Shown: positions 33,929 through 42,609 of the stretch, in pieces
Position numbering within the stretch: the stretch's first letter is position 1
Layout of the letters: every line of letters starts with the position of its first letter
Assembly: GCA_903825465.1 (NCBI GenBank)
Contig: CAIKAR010000030.1
Location: 62,001-126,000, forward strand
Source of the DNA: an uncultured Hyphomicrobiales bacterium
GTDB taxonomy: Bacteria; Pseudomonadota; Alphaproteobacteria; Rhizobiales; Beijerinckiaceae
Direction: 5' to 3'
DNA: 64,000 nucleotides
Notes under the pieces: generated by a model
The model's input: only the letters and a program-made list of their open reading frames with translations
Database searches by the model: none
Told to the model about the DNA's origin: nothing
Program-made: the position numbers and the translations under genes

Positions 33929-34147
33929 ATGATCCCTCAATATTTGAACGCGCATCAAACCCGCGACCACGAACCGACCGACTACGAGAACTTGCTGGCC
34001 GACGGCATCGAAAAAGCGTTCGCCGCGGGCCTGAGCGAGCTTCCAAACATTTGCGCGATGCTGAACGAGGATTGCGTGCCGGCGCCGAACGGCATGCCCT
34101 GGACACCGGCATTGTTCGAACAGGAAATGAAGCGATTGGGCGCGTGA
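33929..34147 (+). CDS. Small protein with recombinase-like helix-turn-helix domain
   Basis: A 72-residue protein of the kind annotated as recombinase-like HTH domain, often found directly before Rieske oxygenase genes. The pattern is HQTRDHEPTDYENLLADGIE, a helix pair (AFAAGLSELPNICAMLNEDC), then VPAPNGMPWTPALFEQEM, similar to the recombinase domain phrase on new-site insertion. Its role is unknown; a regulator or an oxygenase partner are both possible. GGGAG lies seven bases before the chosen ATG. The Rieske gene follows after 16 bases. Confidence 0.8.
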   Translation: MIPQYLNAHQTRDHEPTDYENLLADGIEKAFAAGLSELPNICAMLNEDCVPAPNGMPWTPALFEQEMKRLGA

Positions 34148-34163
34148 GCCGCTGGAGATTTTC

Positions 34164-35198
34164 ATGAGCGCTGTATCGGAAACCGCCATCGAAACCCTGC
34201 TCGGCAATGGCGCGCGCAATCAATGGTACATGATCTGTCCGTCGCATTTCGTGACGGAAAAGCCGCTGTCGCTGCGCCGCTGTGGCTATCGCATGGTGTT
34301 TTGGCGTGATAACGCCGGCGCCGCGTTCGCGCTGGAAGACCGTTGTCCCCACCGTGGCGTGCCATTGTCATGCGGCATCGCCATGGGCGACAGAATCAGC
34401 TGCGGCTATCACGGTGTGCAGGTTGATTCGCGAGGTGTCGCCGTCCGCGTCCCCGGCGCGCCGGGCAGCAAGCTTGAGGGCTCGCGGCACACGAAGGCGT
34501 TTCCTCTGCGAGAGCGCAACGGATTGATCTTCGCTTATGTCGGCGACGAATTGCACGCGGAGCCGCCGGCTCTGGAATTGCCGGAAGAGTTGACGTCGCC
34601 CGAATTCAGCTCGTTCCCTTGCTACGCCGAATGGAACGGCGACTATCGCTATGTCATCGACAATGTCATGGACCCCATGCATGGAACGTTTCTGCACAAG
34701 CAGTCGCATTCCATGTCGTTCGGCGACGCCAAGGCGACTTTTCGCATCCGCGAGACGCCGACCGGCTTCGTCTTTGAAAAAGAAGGCCAGCGGAACGTCA
34801 ATTTCGATTGGACGGAATATGGCCACAGTGGCGCTTTTTGGCTGCGGCTGGAGATCCCTTATCCGAAGACGGGTGGTCCAGGCGGCAATTTCCACATCGT
34901 TGGCATGATGACTCCCATCGGCCCCAATGCGACCGCGATTGTGTTTTGGCGTTGTCGCAAGGTGTCGGACTGGCAACGCGACACGTGGCGTTTCCTCTAC
35001 AAGAATCGACTCGAAGCCCGCCATTGGCACGTGCTGGAGCAAGACCGTCTGATGTTGGAGCAGTGCGACGCCGACGCCAATGGCCGCGAGAATCTCTACG
35101 CGCACGACATGGGGCTGGTGCGTCTTCGCCGCGTTCTTCGCAATCAAGTCGTAGAGCAGCTGACCGCGCTCGCCGAAGCGGGACGACATGTCGCCTGA
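34164..35198 (+). CDS. Rieske 2Fe-2S aromatic ring-hydroxylating / demethylating oxygenase, alpha subunit
   Basis: A 344-residue oxygenase of the vanillate demethylase / phthalate-4,5-dioxygenase type. The Rieske cluster is held by Cys61-His63 (RCPHRG) and Cys80-His83 (CGYHG). The catalytic domain carries the non-heme iron site NVMDPMHGTFLH with Asp170, His173 and His178. It uses oxygen and electrons to hydroxylate or demethylate a substrate. No beta subunit, ferredoxin or reductase gene is in the operon, so it needs an electron donor encoded elsewhere. The stop overlaps the ABC ATPase start by 11 bases. Confidence 0.9.
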   Translation: MSAVSETAIETLLGNGARNQWYMICPSHFVTEKPLSLRRCGYRMVFWRDNAGAAFALEDRCPHRGVPLSCGIAMGDRISCGYHGVQVDSRGVAVRVPGAPGSKLEGSRHTKAFPLRERNGLIFAYVGDELHAEPPALELPEELTSPEFSSFPCYAEWNGDYRYVIDNVMDPMHGTFLHKQSHSMSFGDAKATFRIRETPTGFVFEKEGQRNVNFDWTEYGHSGAFWLRLEIPYPKTGGPGGNFHIVGMMTPIGPNATAIVFWRCRKVSDWQRDTWRFLYKNRLEARHWHVLEQDRLMLEQCDADANGRENLYAHDMGLVRLRRVLRNQVVEQLTALAEAGRHVA

Positions 35199-35973
35199 GG
35201 CTTCGGCCCTCATCGACTTGCGCGACGCGGGCAAAACCTATGCGACGCGCACCGGCGACGTCGTCGCCGTCGAAAAAGCGACGCTATCCATCGCGAATGG
35301 GGAAACCGTCGCTCTGCTTGGCCCCAGCGGCTGCGGCAAAAGCACGTTGTTGATGATGATCGCGGGACTTGTCGCGCCGACCTCGGGCGCAGTCGTTATT
35401 CGCGGCGCACCGGTTACCGGCCCGCACAATTCGCTCGGCGTTGTGTTCCAGCGCGATCTTCTGCTTGATTGGAAATCGGTGCTCGGCAACGTGCTATTGC
35501 CGTTCGAATTGCGCGGCGAGGACCCCCGGCCCCACGAAGCCGAGGCGCGCGCGTTGCTCGAACGCGTGGGGCTCGCCAAATTCGAAACAAAACGCCCGTT
35601 CGAGCTTTCGGGTGGCATGCGCCAGCGCGTCGCCATTTGCCGGGCGTGGATTCAAAATCCGGATATTCTTTTGCTCGATGAACCCTTCGCGGCGCTTGAC
35701 GCCTTCACGCGCGAGCAAATGCAGCTCGATGTCGCCCGCCTTTCCCTCGATCGGCCACGCACAACGATTCTCGTCACTCACGAGATTTCGGAGGCCGTGT
35801 TCATGGCCGATCGCGTCGCTGTGATGACCGCGCGGCCAAGCCAAATCCGGGAAATCATCCATATCGACCTGCCACGACCGCGCAACGTCGCCATCCGTGA
35901 GTCGGGCGCCTTTGGCGCCTATGTCACGGGCATCCATTCGCGCTTCTCGAGCCTGGGCGTGCTGCATGGCTAA
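35188..35973 (+). CDS. ABC transporter ATP-binding protein (nitrate/sulfonate/taurine type)
   Basis: A 261-residue cytoplasmic ATPase. Walker A is GPSGCGKST (45-53), the Q-loop is VVFQRDLLLDW, the signature LSGGMRQRV (140-148), and Walker B ILLLDEPFAALD (160-171), with the switch His in TILVTHEISEA. These match the SsuB/TauB group. It drives the permease whose gene overlaps it by eight bases. Together with the NMT1-like binding protein it forms a complete importer for the substrate handled by the Rieske oxygenase. Confidence 0.92.
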   Translation: MSPEASALIDLRDAGKTYATRTGDVVAVEKATLSIANGETVALLGPSGCGKSTLLMMIAGLVAPTSGAVVIRGAPVTGPHNSLGVVFQRDLLLDWKSVLGNVLLPFELRGEDPRPHEAEARALLERVGLAKFETKRPFELSGGMRQRVAICRAWIQNPDILLLDEPFAALDAFTREQMQLDVARLSLDRPRTTILVTHEISEAVFMADRVAVMTARPSQIREIIHIDLPRPRNVAIRESGAFGAYVTGIHSRFSSLGVLHG

Positions 35974-36760
35974 GGCCGCGGGAAGCAAACCGACCATAAG
36001 CGACGGCGCGCGCGACGCGTTGTGGGTCTGCGCGTCGGCGGCTTTCGCCATAGGCCTGTGGGAATTGGCGGTTCTGATGGTGAAGCCGCCGGCCTACATT
36101 CTGCCCGCCCCTCTGGACGTTCTGGTCCGAACCTGGACGGATCGCAGCCTGTTGCTTTCGCAAGGAATGGCGACAATGGGCGAAATCCTCGCCGGCCTGT
36201 TTCTCAGCATCGCGATCGGCATTCCACTCGGAATTGCGATTGTCGCCATCCCCCTTGTGCAACGGCTCGCCTACCCCATCGTCATCGCCTTCAACGCCAT
36301 TCCAAAAGTGGCCTTGGCTCCGTTGTTCGTCGTGTGGTTTGGCTACGGCTTCTTGCCGCGCGTGCTTATCACCACATCGATCGCTTTCTTCCCGATTGTG
36401 GTGGCGACGGTGACCGGACTAATGTCCATCGACCCCGATCTGTTGCGTCTTGCCGCTGTTTCTCGCGCCAAAAAATCGCGGATATTTTTACACATGCGGC
36501 TTCCGCAGGCGGTGCCCTCCATCACGGCGGGGATAAAAATCGCCACCAGTCTCGCCGTCATCGGCGGAATCATCGGCGAATTCGTGGCGTCGGACCGCGG
36601 ATGGGGCTACCTTCTGGTGCAGGCGAGCGGTTCGCTCGACACCACAATCATGTTTTCGATCGTCATTATCCTCGCCATTGTCGCGAGCCTTCTTTTCTAC
36701 CTCATCGCGCTGGCGGAAACCCGGCTGGTTTCCTGGCACGCATCGAAACGTTCAATCTAG
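35966..36760 (+). CDS. ABC transporter permease (nitrate/sulfonate/taurine type)
   Basis: A 264-residue inner-membrane permease with about six hydrophobic segments. The segment VALAPLFVVWFGYGFLPRV is the typical motif of the SsuC/TauC group, and the coupling loop is in RLAAVSRAKKSRIFLHMRLP. The ATG at 35966 overlaps the ATPase gene by eight bases and is preferred to a longer frame. It is part of the three-gene importer in the rightward operon. Confidence 0.91.
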   Translation: MAKAAGSKPTISDGARDALWVCASAAFAIGLWELAVLMVKPPAYILPAPLDVLVRTWTDRSLLLSQGMATMGEILAGLFLSIAIGIPLGIAIVAIPLVQRLAYPIVIAFNAIPKVALAPLFVVWFGYGFLPRVLITTSIAFFPIVVATVTGLMSIDPDLLRLAAVSRAKKSRIFLHMRLPQAVPSITAGIKIATSLAVIGGIIGEFVASDRGWGYLLVQASGSLDTTIMFSIVIILAIVASLLFYLIALAETRLVSWHASKRSI

Positions 36761-36783
36761 GCGTGAAGCCAATGGAGGGTGGC

Positions 36784-37770
36784 ATGAAGCATTTGAAACA
36801 GGTTTTGGCGCTGGGGATCGCTGGCGCGTGCCTCGCGACGGCCGCGTTCGCGCAAGACAAGCCGCTCGACAAAGTCTCCATGCGCTATGGCTTCATCGCC
36901 ACAGGCAACGACGCGATCTGGACATACGGAATCGAAAAGGGCTTTTTCAAAGCCGAGGGCATCGATGTCGAATTGCGTGAAGGCAAAGGCTCCGCTGTCA
37001 CCGCCCAGACGGTCGCTGCGGGCACCGACGACTTCGGCGTGGACATCGACGGCGGCACCTTCCTTAGCCTTGCGGCGAAGGGTCTGCCCGCGACCGCGGT
37101 TCTGGCGAGCGTCGCCAGCAGCCCGGTTGTCGTTCTCTCGCCCATGGACAAACCCATCAAGACGCCGGCGGAATTGGTTGGCAAGCAAATCGCCATCACC
37201 GCTGGCGACGGCCCCTCGGCGCTTTTCCCCGTGCTGCTTCAGCGCAACAAGATCGACGTCGACAAAGTGACGCAGGTCAACATGCTGCCAGGCCCGAAGT
37301 TGACAAGCTTGTTGACGGGCCGCGTCGATGGCGTGGCAACGAACATTGTCATTCAGGCCACGCTCGAAGCCAAAGGGATGAAAATCTATCCTATGATGTA
37401 TTCGAGTTTTGGCGTCGCGACGCCGGGGCAATATCTCATCACATCGAACGCCACGCTCGCTGCCAAGCCTGAGCTCGTGCGGCGCATGGTTCACGCGATG
37501 CAGAAGTCGCTCGCGGCGACTGCCGCCGACCCGGTCGCCGCGGCGGATTCGTTCTCGAAAGTCTATCCAAACTATGACAAGGCGACGGCGTTGGGAGAAG
37601 TGAAGCTCGTGGCCGCCCTGTTTCGTTCGCCCTCGACAAAGGATAAGGCCTTCGGCACGGTGTCGATCGACGACGCGAAGGCGGGCGCGGAAGCGTTAAC
37701 AGCCGCGGGATTGGTCGCGCCGGGCGTGGATGTAGCGAAATTCATCACCAATCAGTTCATCGCGCCGTGA
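36784..37770 (+). CDS. ABC transporter substrate-binding protein, NMT1/THI5-like
   Basis: A 328-residue periplasmic binding protein. The leader MKHLKQVLALGIAGACLATA is cut after AFA, before QDKPLDKVSMRYGFIA. The mature part has the SsuA/NMT1 opening TYGIEKGFFKAEGIDVELREG. The ATG is preceded by GGAGGGTGG at good spacing. Ligands of the group include sulfonates, aromatic acids, pyrimidine precursors and phthalate. The next gene (SDR) overlaps its stop by four bases, tying transport to catabolism. Confidence 0.91.
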   Translation: MKHLKQVLALGIAGACLATAAFAQDKPLDKVSMRYGFIATGNDAIWTYGIEKGFFKAEGIDVELREGKGSAVTAQTVAAGTDDFGVDIDGGTFLSLAAKGLPATAVLASVASSPVVVLSPMDKPIKTPAELVGKQIAITAGDGPSALFPVLLQRNKIDVDKVTQVNMLPGPKLTSLLTGRVDGVATNIVIQATLEAKGMKIYPMMYSSFGVATPGQYLITSNATLAAKPELVRRMVHAMQKSLAATAADPVAAADSFSKVYPNYDKATALGEVKLVAALFRSPSTKDKAFGTVSIDDAKAGAEALTAAGLVAPGVDVAKFITNQFIAP

Positions 37771-38531
37771 CGACATCGCTCAGTGACCGCGTCATAGTTG
37801 TGACCGGCGCTGCGCGTGGCCTCGGCCGCGCATTCGCCGAAGCTTGCGCGCGCGCGGACGCGAAGGCCATTGTCGTCGCTGATATCGAAGAGGAAGCCGG
37901 CGAGGCGACGGCGGCTTTTTTGCGCGACGAAGGAGCCGACGCTGTCTTCGCGCATTACGATCAGGGCGATCCCAACTCCATCTTGCGCCTCGCGGCTAAC
38001 GTGGAAAACCGCTTCGACCGCGTTGATGGGCTCATTAACAACGCGGCGATCGCGACCGGCATTGGCGGCAAGGCCTACGACGAAATCGACATCGCTACAT
38101 GGGACCGCGTAACGGCGGTCAACATTCGCGGCCCGTGGCTCGTGACGCGCGCCTTCGCGCCGCTGCTTCGCAAGTCCACGCGCGGCGGACGCATCGTCAA
38201 CCTCGCCTCCGACACCGCGTTGTGGGGCGCTCCGCGCTTGTTGCACTATGTCGCAAGCAAAGGCGCGGTAATTGCGATGACCCGGTCGCTCGCGCGCGAA
38301 CTCGGCCCCGACAACATAGCTGTCAACGCCGTGGCACCAGGTCTGACGCTGGTCGAGGCGACGGAATACGTGCCTCAAGAGCGTCACGACCTCTATATCG
38401 ACGGCCGGGCGATGCGGCGCGCGCAAACGCCGGACGACGTCACGGGCCCCGTCGTGTTTTTGTTAAGTGACGGAGCCAACTTCACCACCGGACAATTGAT
38501 ACCCATAAATGGCGGCTTCGTTTTCAATTAG
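37767..38531 (+). CDS. SDR family oxidoreductase
   Basis: A 254-residue short-chain dehydrogenase with the full active site: cofactor loop TGAARGLGRAF, NNAAIATGIG, catalytic Ser in NLASDTALWG, and YVASKGAV with Tyr and Lys. It probably oxidises an alcohol or cis-diol made by the Rieske oxygenase, or reduces a keto acid. The GTG start overlaps the binding-protein stop (GTGA), and its 3' end overlaps the alpha/beta hydrolase by 23 bases. Unlike the SDR in the leftward operon, this one has no substitutions. Confidence 0.9.
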   Translation: MTTSLSDRVIVVTGAARGLGRAFAEACARADAKAIVVADIEEEAGEATAAFLRDEGADAVFAHYDQGDPNSILRLAANVENRFDRVDGLINNAAIATGIGGKAYDEIDIATWDRVTAVNIRGPWLVTRAFAPLLRKSTRGGRIVNLASDTALWGAPRLLHYVASKGAVIAMTRSLARELGPDNIAVNAVAPGLTLVEATEYVPQERHDLYIDGRAMRRAQTPDDVTGPVVFLLSDGANFTTGQLIPINGGFVFN

Positions 38532-39333
38532 CTCCAGCGCGGTCTCTTTGCCGCATGGCACGCTATCCTATCTTGAGGCGGGCTGCGGCGCGCCTGTGGT
38601 TTTGCTTCACGGCATCGGCTCCGCCGCGTGTTCCTTTCAGGCGCAATTTGAGGGGCTTGCGCCTCGTTGGCGCGTCTTGGCATGGAACGCGCCGGGCTAT
38701 GGCGGATCAGCTGGTTTTCACGAGGATTGGCCGACTGTCGATGACTACTCTGAAGCTGTCGAAACATGGCTTGCGGCTTTGTCCATCGACGCCGTGCATT
38801 TTGTTGGTCACTCGCTGGGCTCATTAATCGCGGCGCGCGTGGCGGCGAAGCATCCTGAGCGCGTAAAATCCCTGACACTTTCGAGTTGCGCCATCGGACA
38901 TGCCTGTTTGCCGGTTGCGGAGCGTGAACGCCTGCTCGCCGGCAGAATTGGCGATGTCGACACATTGGGGCCGCGCGCCATGGCGGAAATGCGGGGGCCG
39001 CGGCTGCTTGGTCCGGATGCGTCGCTTAAACACATCCGCGCGGTTGTCGATAACATGGCCTCTGTCGATCCACGTGGATACGCGCAAGCCGCGCGCATGT
39101 TATCAAGTGGGGACATGCTCGCCGATGTCACCTCTTTGTCGAGGCAGGTCCCGGTCCAAGTCATCTTCGGCACAGCAGACATCATAACTCCGCCGGAAGC
39201 GAATTTGCGCGTTGCGACGGCGCGGGCGGGCATCGTCGTCGCAACGATCGAGAGCGCTGGCCACGCGCTCTATGTTGAAGCGGCGGATCGATTCAACGCA
39301 ATTCTTGAACAATTCTGGGCCACACTGCCATGA
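38509..39333 (+). CDS. Alpha/beta hydrolase
   Basis: A 274-residue alpha/beta-fold hydrolase. The oxyanion region is VVLLHGIGSAACSF, the nucleophile elbow is GHSLGS with Ser102, and the catalytic His is in ESAGHALYVEAADRF. An Asp in IFGTADIITPPE completes the triad. It may cleave an ester, amide or ring-fission C-C bond. In the operon it follows the SDR with a 23-base overlap and precedes the IclR gene with a four-base overlap. No signal peptide is seen. Confidence 0.9.
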   Translation: MAASFSISSSAVSLPHGTLSYLEAGCGAPVVLLHGIGSAACSFQAQFEGLAPRWRVLAWNAPGYGGSAGFHEDWPTVDDYSEAVETWLAALSIDAVHFVGHSLGSLIAARVAAKHPERVKSLTLSSCAIGHACLPVAERERLLAGRIGDVDTLGPRAMAEMRGPRLLGPDASLKHIRAVVDNMASVDPRGYAQAARMLSSGDMLADVTSLSRQVPVQVIFGTADIITPPEANLRVATARAGIVVATIESAGHALYVEAADRFNAILEQFWATLP

Positions 39334-40169
39334 CAGCCCTCAATGAAGCCGTGCAAGACCGCTATATTGTTCCCGCGCTTGCAAATGGCCTCGCTATTCT
39401 CCGGTTGTTTTCAAAAAACCGCTTGACGTGGACACCACCCGACATCGCGCGGGAATTATCCTTGCCACGCGCGACCGTTTTCCGATTACTGCAAACGCTG
39501 GAAGTCGGCGGCTATGTTCGACGCGACGGTAGTGGCAGATCATTCACACTAGGTCCCGCGTTGCTTAACCATGGCTTCGCGTATCTCGCCTCGCTCGACA
39601 TTGTGGACGCGGCGCGACCCATACTAAAACGTCTGCGCGATGAAACGGGGCTTTCGGCTCATCTCGCCGTGCGCGACGGGCGCGAAGTCGTCTATGTCGC
39701 CCGCGTCGCCTCGCGCGGAGCTGTCGCCAGCGGCGTACATGTCGGCACGCGCTTCCCAATTCACGCGACAATTCTTGGGCGCAGTTTGATTTCCGACATG
39801 TCCGCAACCGAACTGGAGAGGCTGTACCCCGAGACCAGCCTGCCCTCTTTCAGTGACCAAACGCCGAAGACACGTGAAAGCCTCGGACGATTATTGGCTC
39901 AGGATCAAGCCCGCGGCTATAGCGTTAGTCAGTCATTCTTTGAACTTGGGGTGAGCGCGATTGCCGCCCCCGTCCGGGACCAATCGAATCAAGTAGTGGC
40001 GGCAATCAACGTTATAGCCGCCGATGCTTGCGTTACCGCAGAGACGCTAAATGGTCAGCTGAAGGACCAAGTTTTAAAGGCCGCAGCTGAGCTGACCTCA
40101 TGGGTTGGTGCCACGCATCAATTTTCGCAAGCAACCCGGCGACCGGAATTGCACGGCCCCGCCTCGTAG
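39330..40169 (+). CDS. IclR family transcriptional regulator
   Basis: A 279-residue IclR protein. The N-terminal winged helix-turn-helix is in PDIARELSLPRATVFRLLQ with the wing GGYVRRDGSGRSFTLG. The C-terminal effector domain follows (LRDETGLSAHLAVRDGREVV, and later SVSQSFFELGVSAIAAPV). It is the last gene of the rightward operon, overlapping the hydrolase by four bases, and is the obvious regulator of both divergent operons. Its effector is probably the substrate or an early intermediate. Candidate operators lie at 33767-33844. Confidence 0.92.
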   Translation: MTALNEAVQDRYIVPALANGLAILRLFSKNRLTWTPPDIARELSLPRATVFRLLQTLEVGGYVRRDGSGRSFTLGPALLNHGFAYLASLDIVDAARPILKRLRDETGLSAHLAVRDGREVVYVARVASRGAVASGVHVGTRFPIHATILGRSLISDMSATELERLYPETSLPSFSDQTPKTRESLGRLLAQDQARGYSVSQSFFELGVSAIAAPVRDQSNQVVAAINVIAADACVTAETLNGQLKDQVLKAAAELTSWVGATHQFSQATRRPELHGPAS

Positions 40170-40266
40170 GTTGAAGCAAGGCTCGATGCGCCGCAGGGCC
40201 GTAGGGTTGATGTTTTTCCGTTTTCACTATCTAGTGCCCGACGGTTGGGTTGGATTGGTGGCAGCC

Positions 40267-40878
40267 GTGATTGTTTCACGTGAAACTAACGAGCTCCTTT
40301 CGGTCTATGCCACCCTTCTCCGCCGCTGGCAGACGAAAATAAATCTGGTCTCCTCAAGCACGCTTGAAAATCTTTGGGTGCGCCACATCGAAGATTCGCT
40401 GCAACTTATTGAATTTGCAGAATCCAAAAATAGATGGCTCGACCTTGGCACAGGCGCAGGCTTTCCAGGCATGGTTGTCGCTATACAATTGCGGAAAACA
40501 CCCGAAGCGACGGTTCATTTAATTGAATCCGATGCGAAAAAATGTGCTTTTCTCAAAGAAGTCGCGCGAGAAACCCAAGCGCCTGTCGTAATTCATCGCG
40601 CACGCATTGAAAACATAGTTGCAAGCATTGCAGCAGACGTAGTCACCGCAAGAGCGCTTGCTCCCCTCCCAAAACTTATTGAATTCGCCGCTCCCCTTAT
40701 GGAACGCGGCGCTATCGGTATATTCCCCAAGGGGCGAAACTTGGACAGCGAACTCAAAATGGCGAAACTTTCCACAGGGTATAGCTTTGAGCTCAAACCA
40801 AATAAAATCGATCCGGAGGGGAAAATCGTGCTAGTTCGAAGCTGGGTTACGGCAAAAAACGGTGCGCCCATTGAATAA
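40267..40878 (+). CDS. rsmG: 16S rRNA (guanine-N7)-methyltransferase RsmG
   Basis: A 203-residue methyltransferase that modifies G527 of 16S rRNA, also called GidB. The SAM loop is WLDLGTGAGFPGMVVAI and HLIESDAKKCAFLKEVARE follows. The GTG at 40267 is used because it gives the short N-terminus typical of the family before VSRET; in-frame GTG 40258 and ATG 40210 are alternatives, and no candidate has a strong ribosome site. The codons for VSRET are the parS site. Sampled lines are near 40 percent GC, far below the neighbouring operons. mnmG, its usual upstream partner, is absent. Confidence 0.9.
   Translation: MIVSRETNELLSVYATLLRRWQTKINLVSSSTLENLWVRHIEDSLQLIEFAESKNRWLDLGTGAGFPGMVVAIQLRKTPEATVHLIESDAKKCAFLKEVARETQAPVVIHRARIENIVASIAADVVTARALAPLPKLIEFAAPLMERGAIGIFPKGRNLDSELKMAKLSTGYSFELKPNKIDPEGKIVLVRSWVTAKNGAPIE
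40272..40287. other. parS: parS centromere site
   Basis: TGTTTCACGTGAAACT matches the 16-base parS consensus TGTTTCACGTGAAACA at 15 positions and keeps the palindromic core. It lies inside the first codons of rsmG, where it encodes VSRET, about 580 bases before parA. ParB would load here as a CTP-dependent clamp and position the origin region. Confidence 0.92.
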
Positions 40879-41707
40879 GGAAATCACGGCCGTGCAAAAA
40901 ACCCTTCCGGTCAGAATTCTTGTCGTGGCCAATCAAAAAGGCGGGGTCGGCAAGACGACGACCACGATAAATTTGGGCACGGCCTTGGCCGCGATCGGCG
41001 AAGAGGTATTGATCATCGATTTTGATCCACAAGGCAATGCGTCGACCGGTCTTGGCATCGAACGAAAAGCCCGCGCTGTCTCCACTTACGATGTCGTGGT
41101 CGGTGCCGCGACGCTTGCATCGGCGATTTTGGCAACCGCTGTCCCGCGCTTGCACGTTGCGCCATCGACCCTTGATCTTCTCGGCGTTGAGCTTGAGATA
41201 TCCTCACAAACGGATCGAGTCTATAAATTGCGGAATGCCATAGGAGCAATGTTAGAAACCCAAACGGTCGGATTGCCAAACTTCACCTACGTGATCGTCG
41301 ATTGTCCGCCTTCTCTCAATCTCCTCACCGTCAATGCTTTGGTGGCCGCCGATGCCGTTGTCGTGCCTATGCAATGCGAATTTTTCGCGCTTGAGGGATT
41401 GTCCCAACTCGTGACTACGGTCGAGCAAATTCAACAAACCCTCAACCCGAAGCTTTCGATTCATGGCGTAGTCATGACCATGTACGACCCCAGAAACAAT
41501 TTGGCGACGCAAGTGGTTCAGGACGTTCGTAAATTTATGGGCGATGCCGTTTACGAAACCATTATCCCAAGAAACGTGCGGGTTTCCGAGGCTCCATCAT
41601 TCGGCAAGCCTGTTTTGCTTTATGATTTAAAGTGCCCCGGCAGCCAAGCATATCTCAAACTGGCTTCTGAAGTAATACAACGAGAACACAAACTCCGCGC
41701 CGCCTAA
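40862..41707 (+). CDS. parA: Chromosome partitioning ATPase ParA
   Basis: A 281-residue Walker-type ATPase (Soj). The deviant Walker A is ANQKGGVGKTTTTIN (residues 23-37), with LIIDFDPQGNASTG and VIVDCPPSLNLLTVNAL following. It forms a nucleoid-bound gradient that moves ParB-parS complexes and so segregates the origin region. The GTG at 40862 overlaps the rsmG end by 17 bases. GC content is lower than in most of the window. parB follows after 23 bases. Confidence 0.94.
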   Translation: MRPLNKEITAVQKTLPVRILVVANQKGGVGKTTTTINLGTALAAIGEEVLIIDFDPQGNASTGLGIERKARAVSTYDVVVGAATLASAILATAVPRLHVAPSTLDLLGVELEISSQTDRVYKLRNAIGAMLETQTVGLPNFTYVIVDCPPSLNLLTVNALVAADAVVVPMQCEFFALEGLSQLVTTVEQIQQTLNPKLSIHGVVMTMYDPRNNLATQVVQDVRKFMGDAVYETIIPRNVRVSEAPSFGKPVLLYDLKCPGSQAYLKLASEVIQREHKLRAA

Positions 41708-41730
41708 ATATTATTGAAGGTCAAAGTCGT

Positions 41731-42609
41731 ATGGTGGAAGACAACCGTCCAAGGCTCGGTCGTGGATTGGCCGCGTTACTAGGCGAGACGCGGCTTGCGC
41801 AGGGCCTTGGCGAAAAGGGCCTGCGACGGATTTCGATCGAGCTCATCCAGCCCAACGCAAACAATCCACGAAGACACTTTGACGAAGCTCAACTTGTGGA
41901 ACTCGCTGGTTCAATCAAAGAAAAGGGATTGATTCAGCCAATCATTGTCCGATCAAGCGAAACGCATCCTGGAAAATTCGAGCTGATTGCCGGCGAGCGA
42001 AGATGGCGAGCGGCTCAAATGGCGGCAATTCACGAAGTGCCCGCTATCGTTATTGAAGCAACCGATAAAGACTCGCTGGAATTGGCCATCGTTGAAAATG
42101 TTCAACGCGCCGACCTCAATCAAATTGAAGAAGCTAGAGGTTACAATCAGCTGATTCAAGAATTTGGATATACTCAGGGCGATCTTTCCAAGATTATTGG
42201 AAAGAGCCGAAGTCATCTCGCCAATACGATTCGACTGCTGGCGCTCCCGCCCAGCGTATTGGAAATGGTGCAAAGCGGCGAGATTTCCGCCGGACATGCG
42301 CGCGCCCTCCTGACTTTGGACAACCCGGAGGAGGTGGCGAAAAAAATCGTCGCGGAAGGACTCAATGTTCGAGAAGTGGAACAGTTTGCGAAAACAAAAT
42401 CTTCTTTGGACGATATAGCGACACCCCTACGAAATCACCACGCAGCCTCCGACGACAGCGATGCCAATGTTAAAGAACTTCAGCAAACCCTTACCCGCGC
42501 CTTGGGAATGCATGTTCAAATCCATGCAAAAGGAGAAACTGGGGACGTTCGAATCAAATTCACCAATCTGGATCAACTTGATTTGATCTGTAATAGATTG
42601 AAATCGTGA
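41731..42609 (+). CDS. parB: Chromosome partitioning CTPase ParB
   Basis: A 292-residue ParB (Spo0J). The N-terminal CTP-binding part carries IQPNANNPRRHFDE, the GERRWRAAQM box, and ENVQRADLNQIEEA. The central helix-turn-helix is in GYTQGDLSKIIGKSRSHLAN, and the C-terminal dimerisation part follows. It binds parS (one site at 40272). Sampled coding lines are about 38-47 percent GC, well below surrounding genes. queC follows instead of the usual holA. Confidence 0.94.
   Translation: MVEDNRPRLGRGLAALLGETRLAQGLGEKGLRRISIELIQPNANNPRRHFDEAQLVELAGSIKEKGLIQPIIVRSSETHPGKFELIAGERRWRAAQMAAIHEVPAIVIEATDKDSLELAIVENVQRADLNQIEEARGYNQLIQEFGYTQGDLSKIIGKSRSHLANTIRLLALPPSVLEMVQSGEISAGHARALLTLDNPEEVAKKIVAEGLNVREVEQFAKTKSSLDDIATPLRNHHAASDDSDANVKELQQTLTRALGMHVQIHAKGETGDVRIKFTNLDQLDLICNRLKS

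Noticed and set aside
40768-40776. Single DnaA-box-like word CTTTCCACA near parA
   Set aside because: It matches the consensus at seven of nine positions only and is alone. An origin would need a cluster of boxes and an AT-rich unwinding region.
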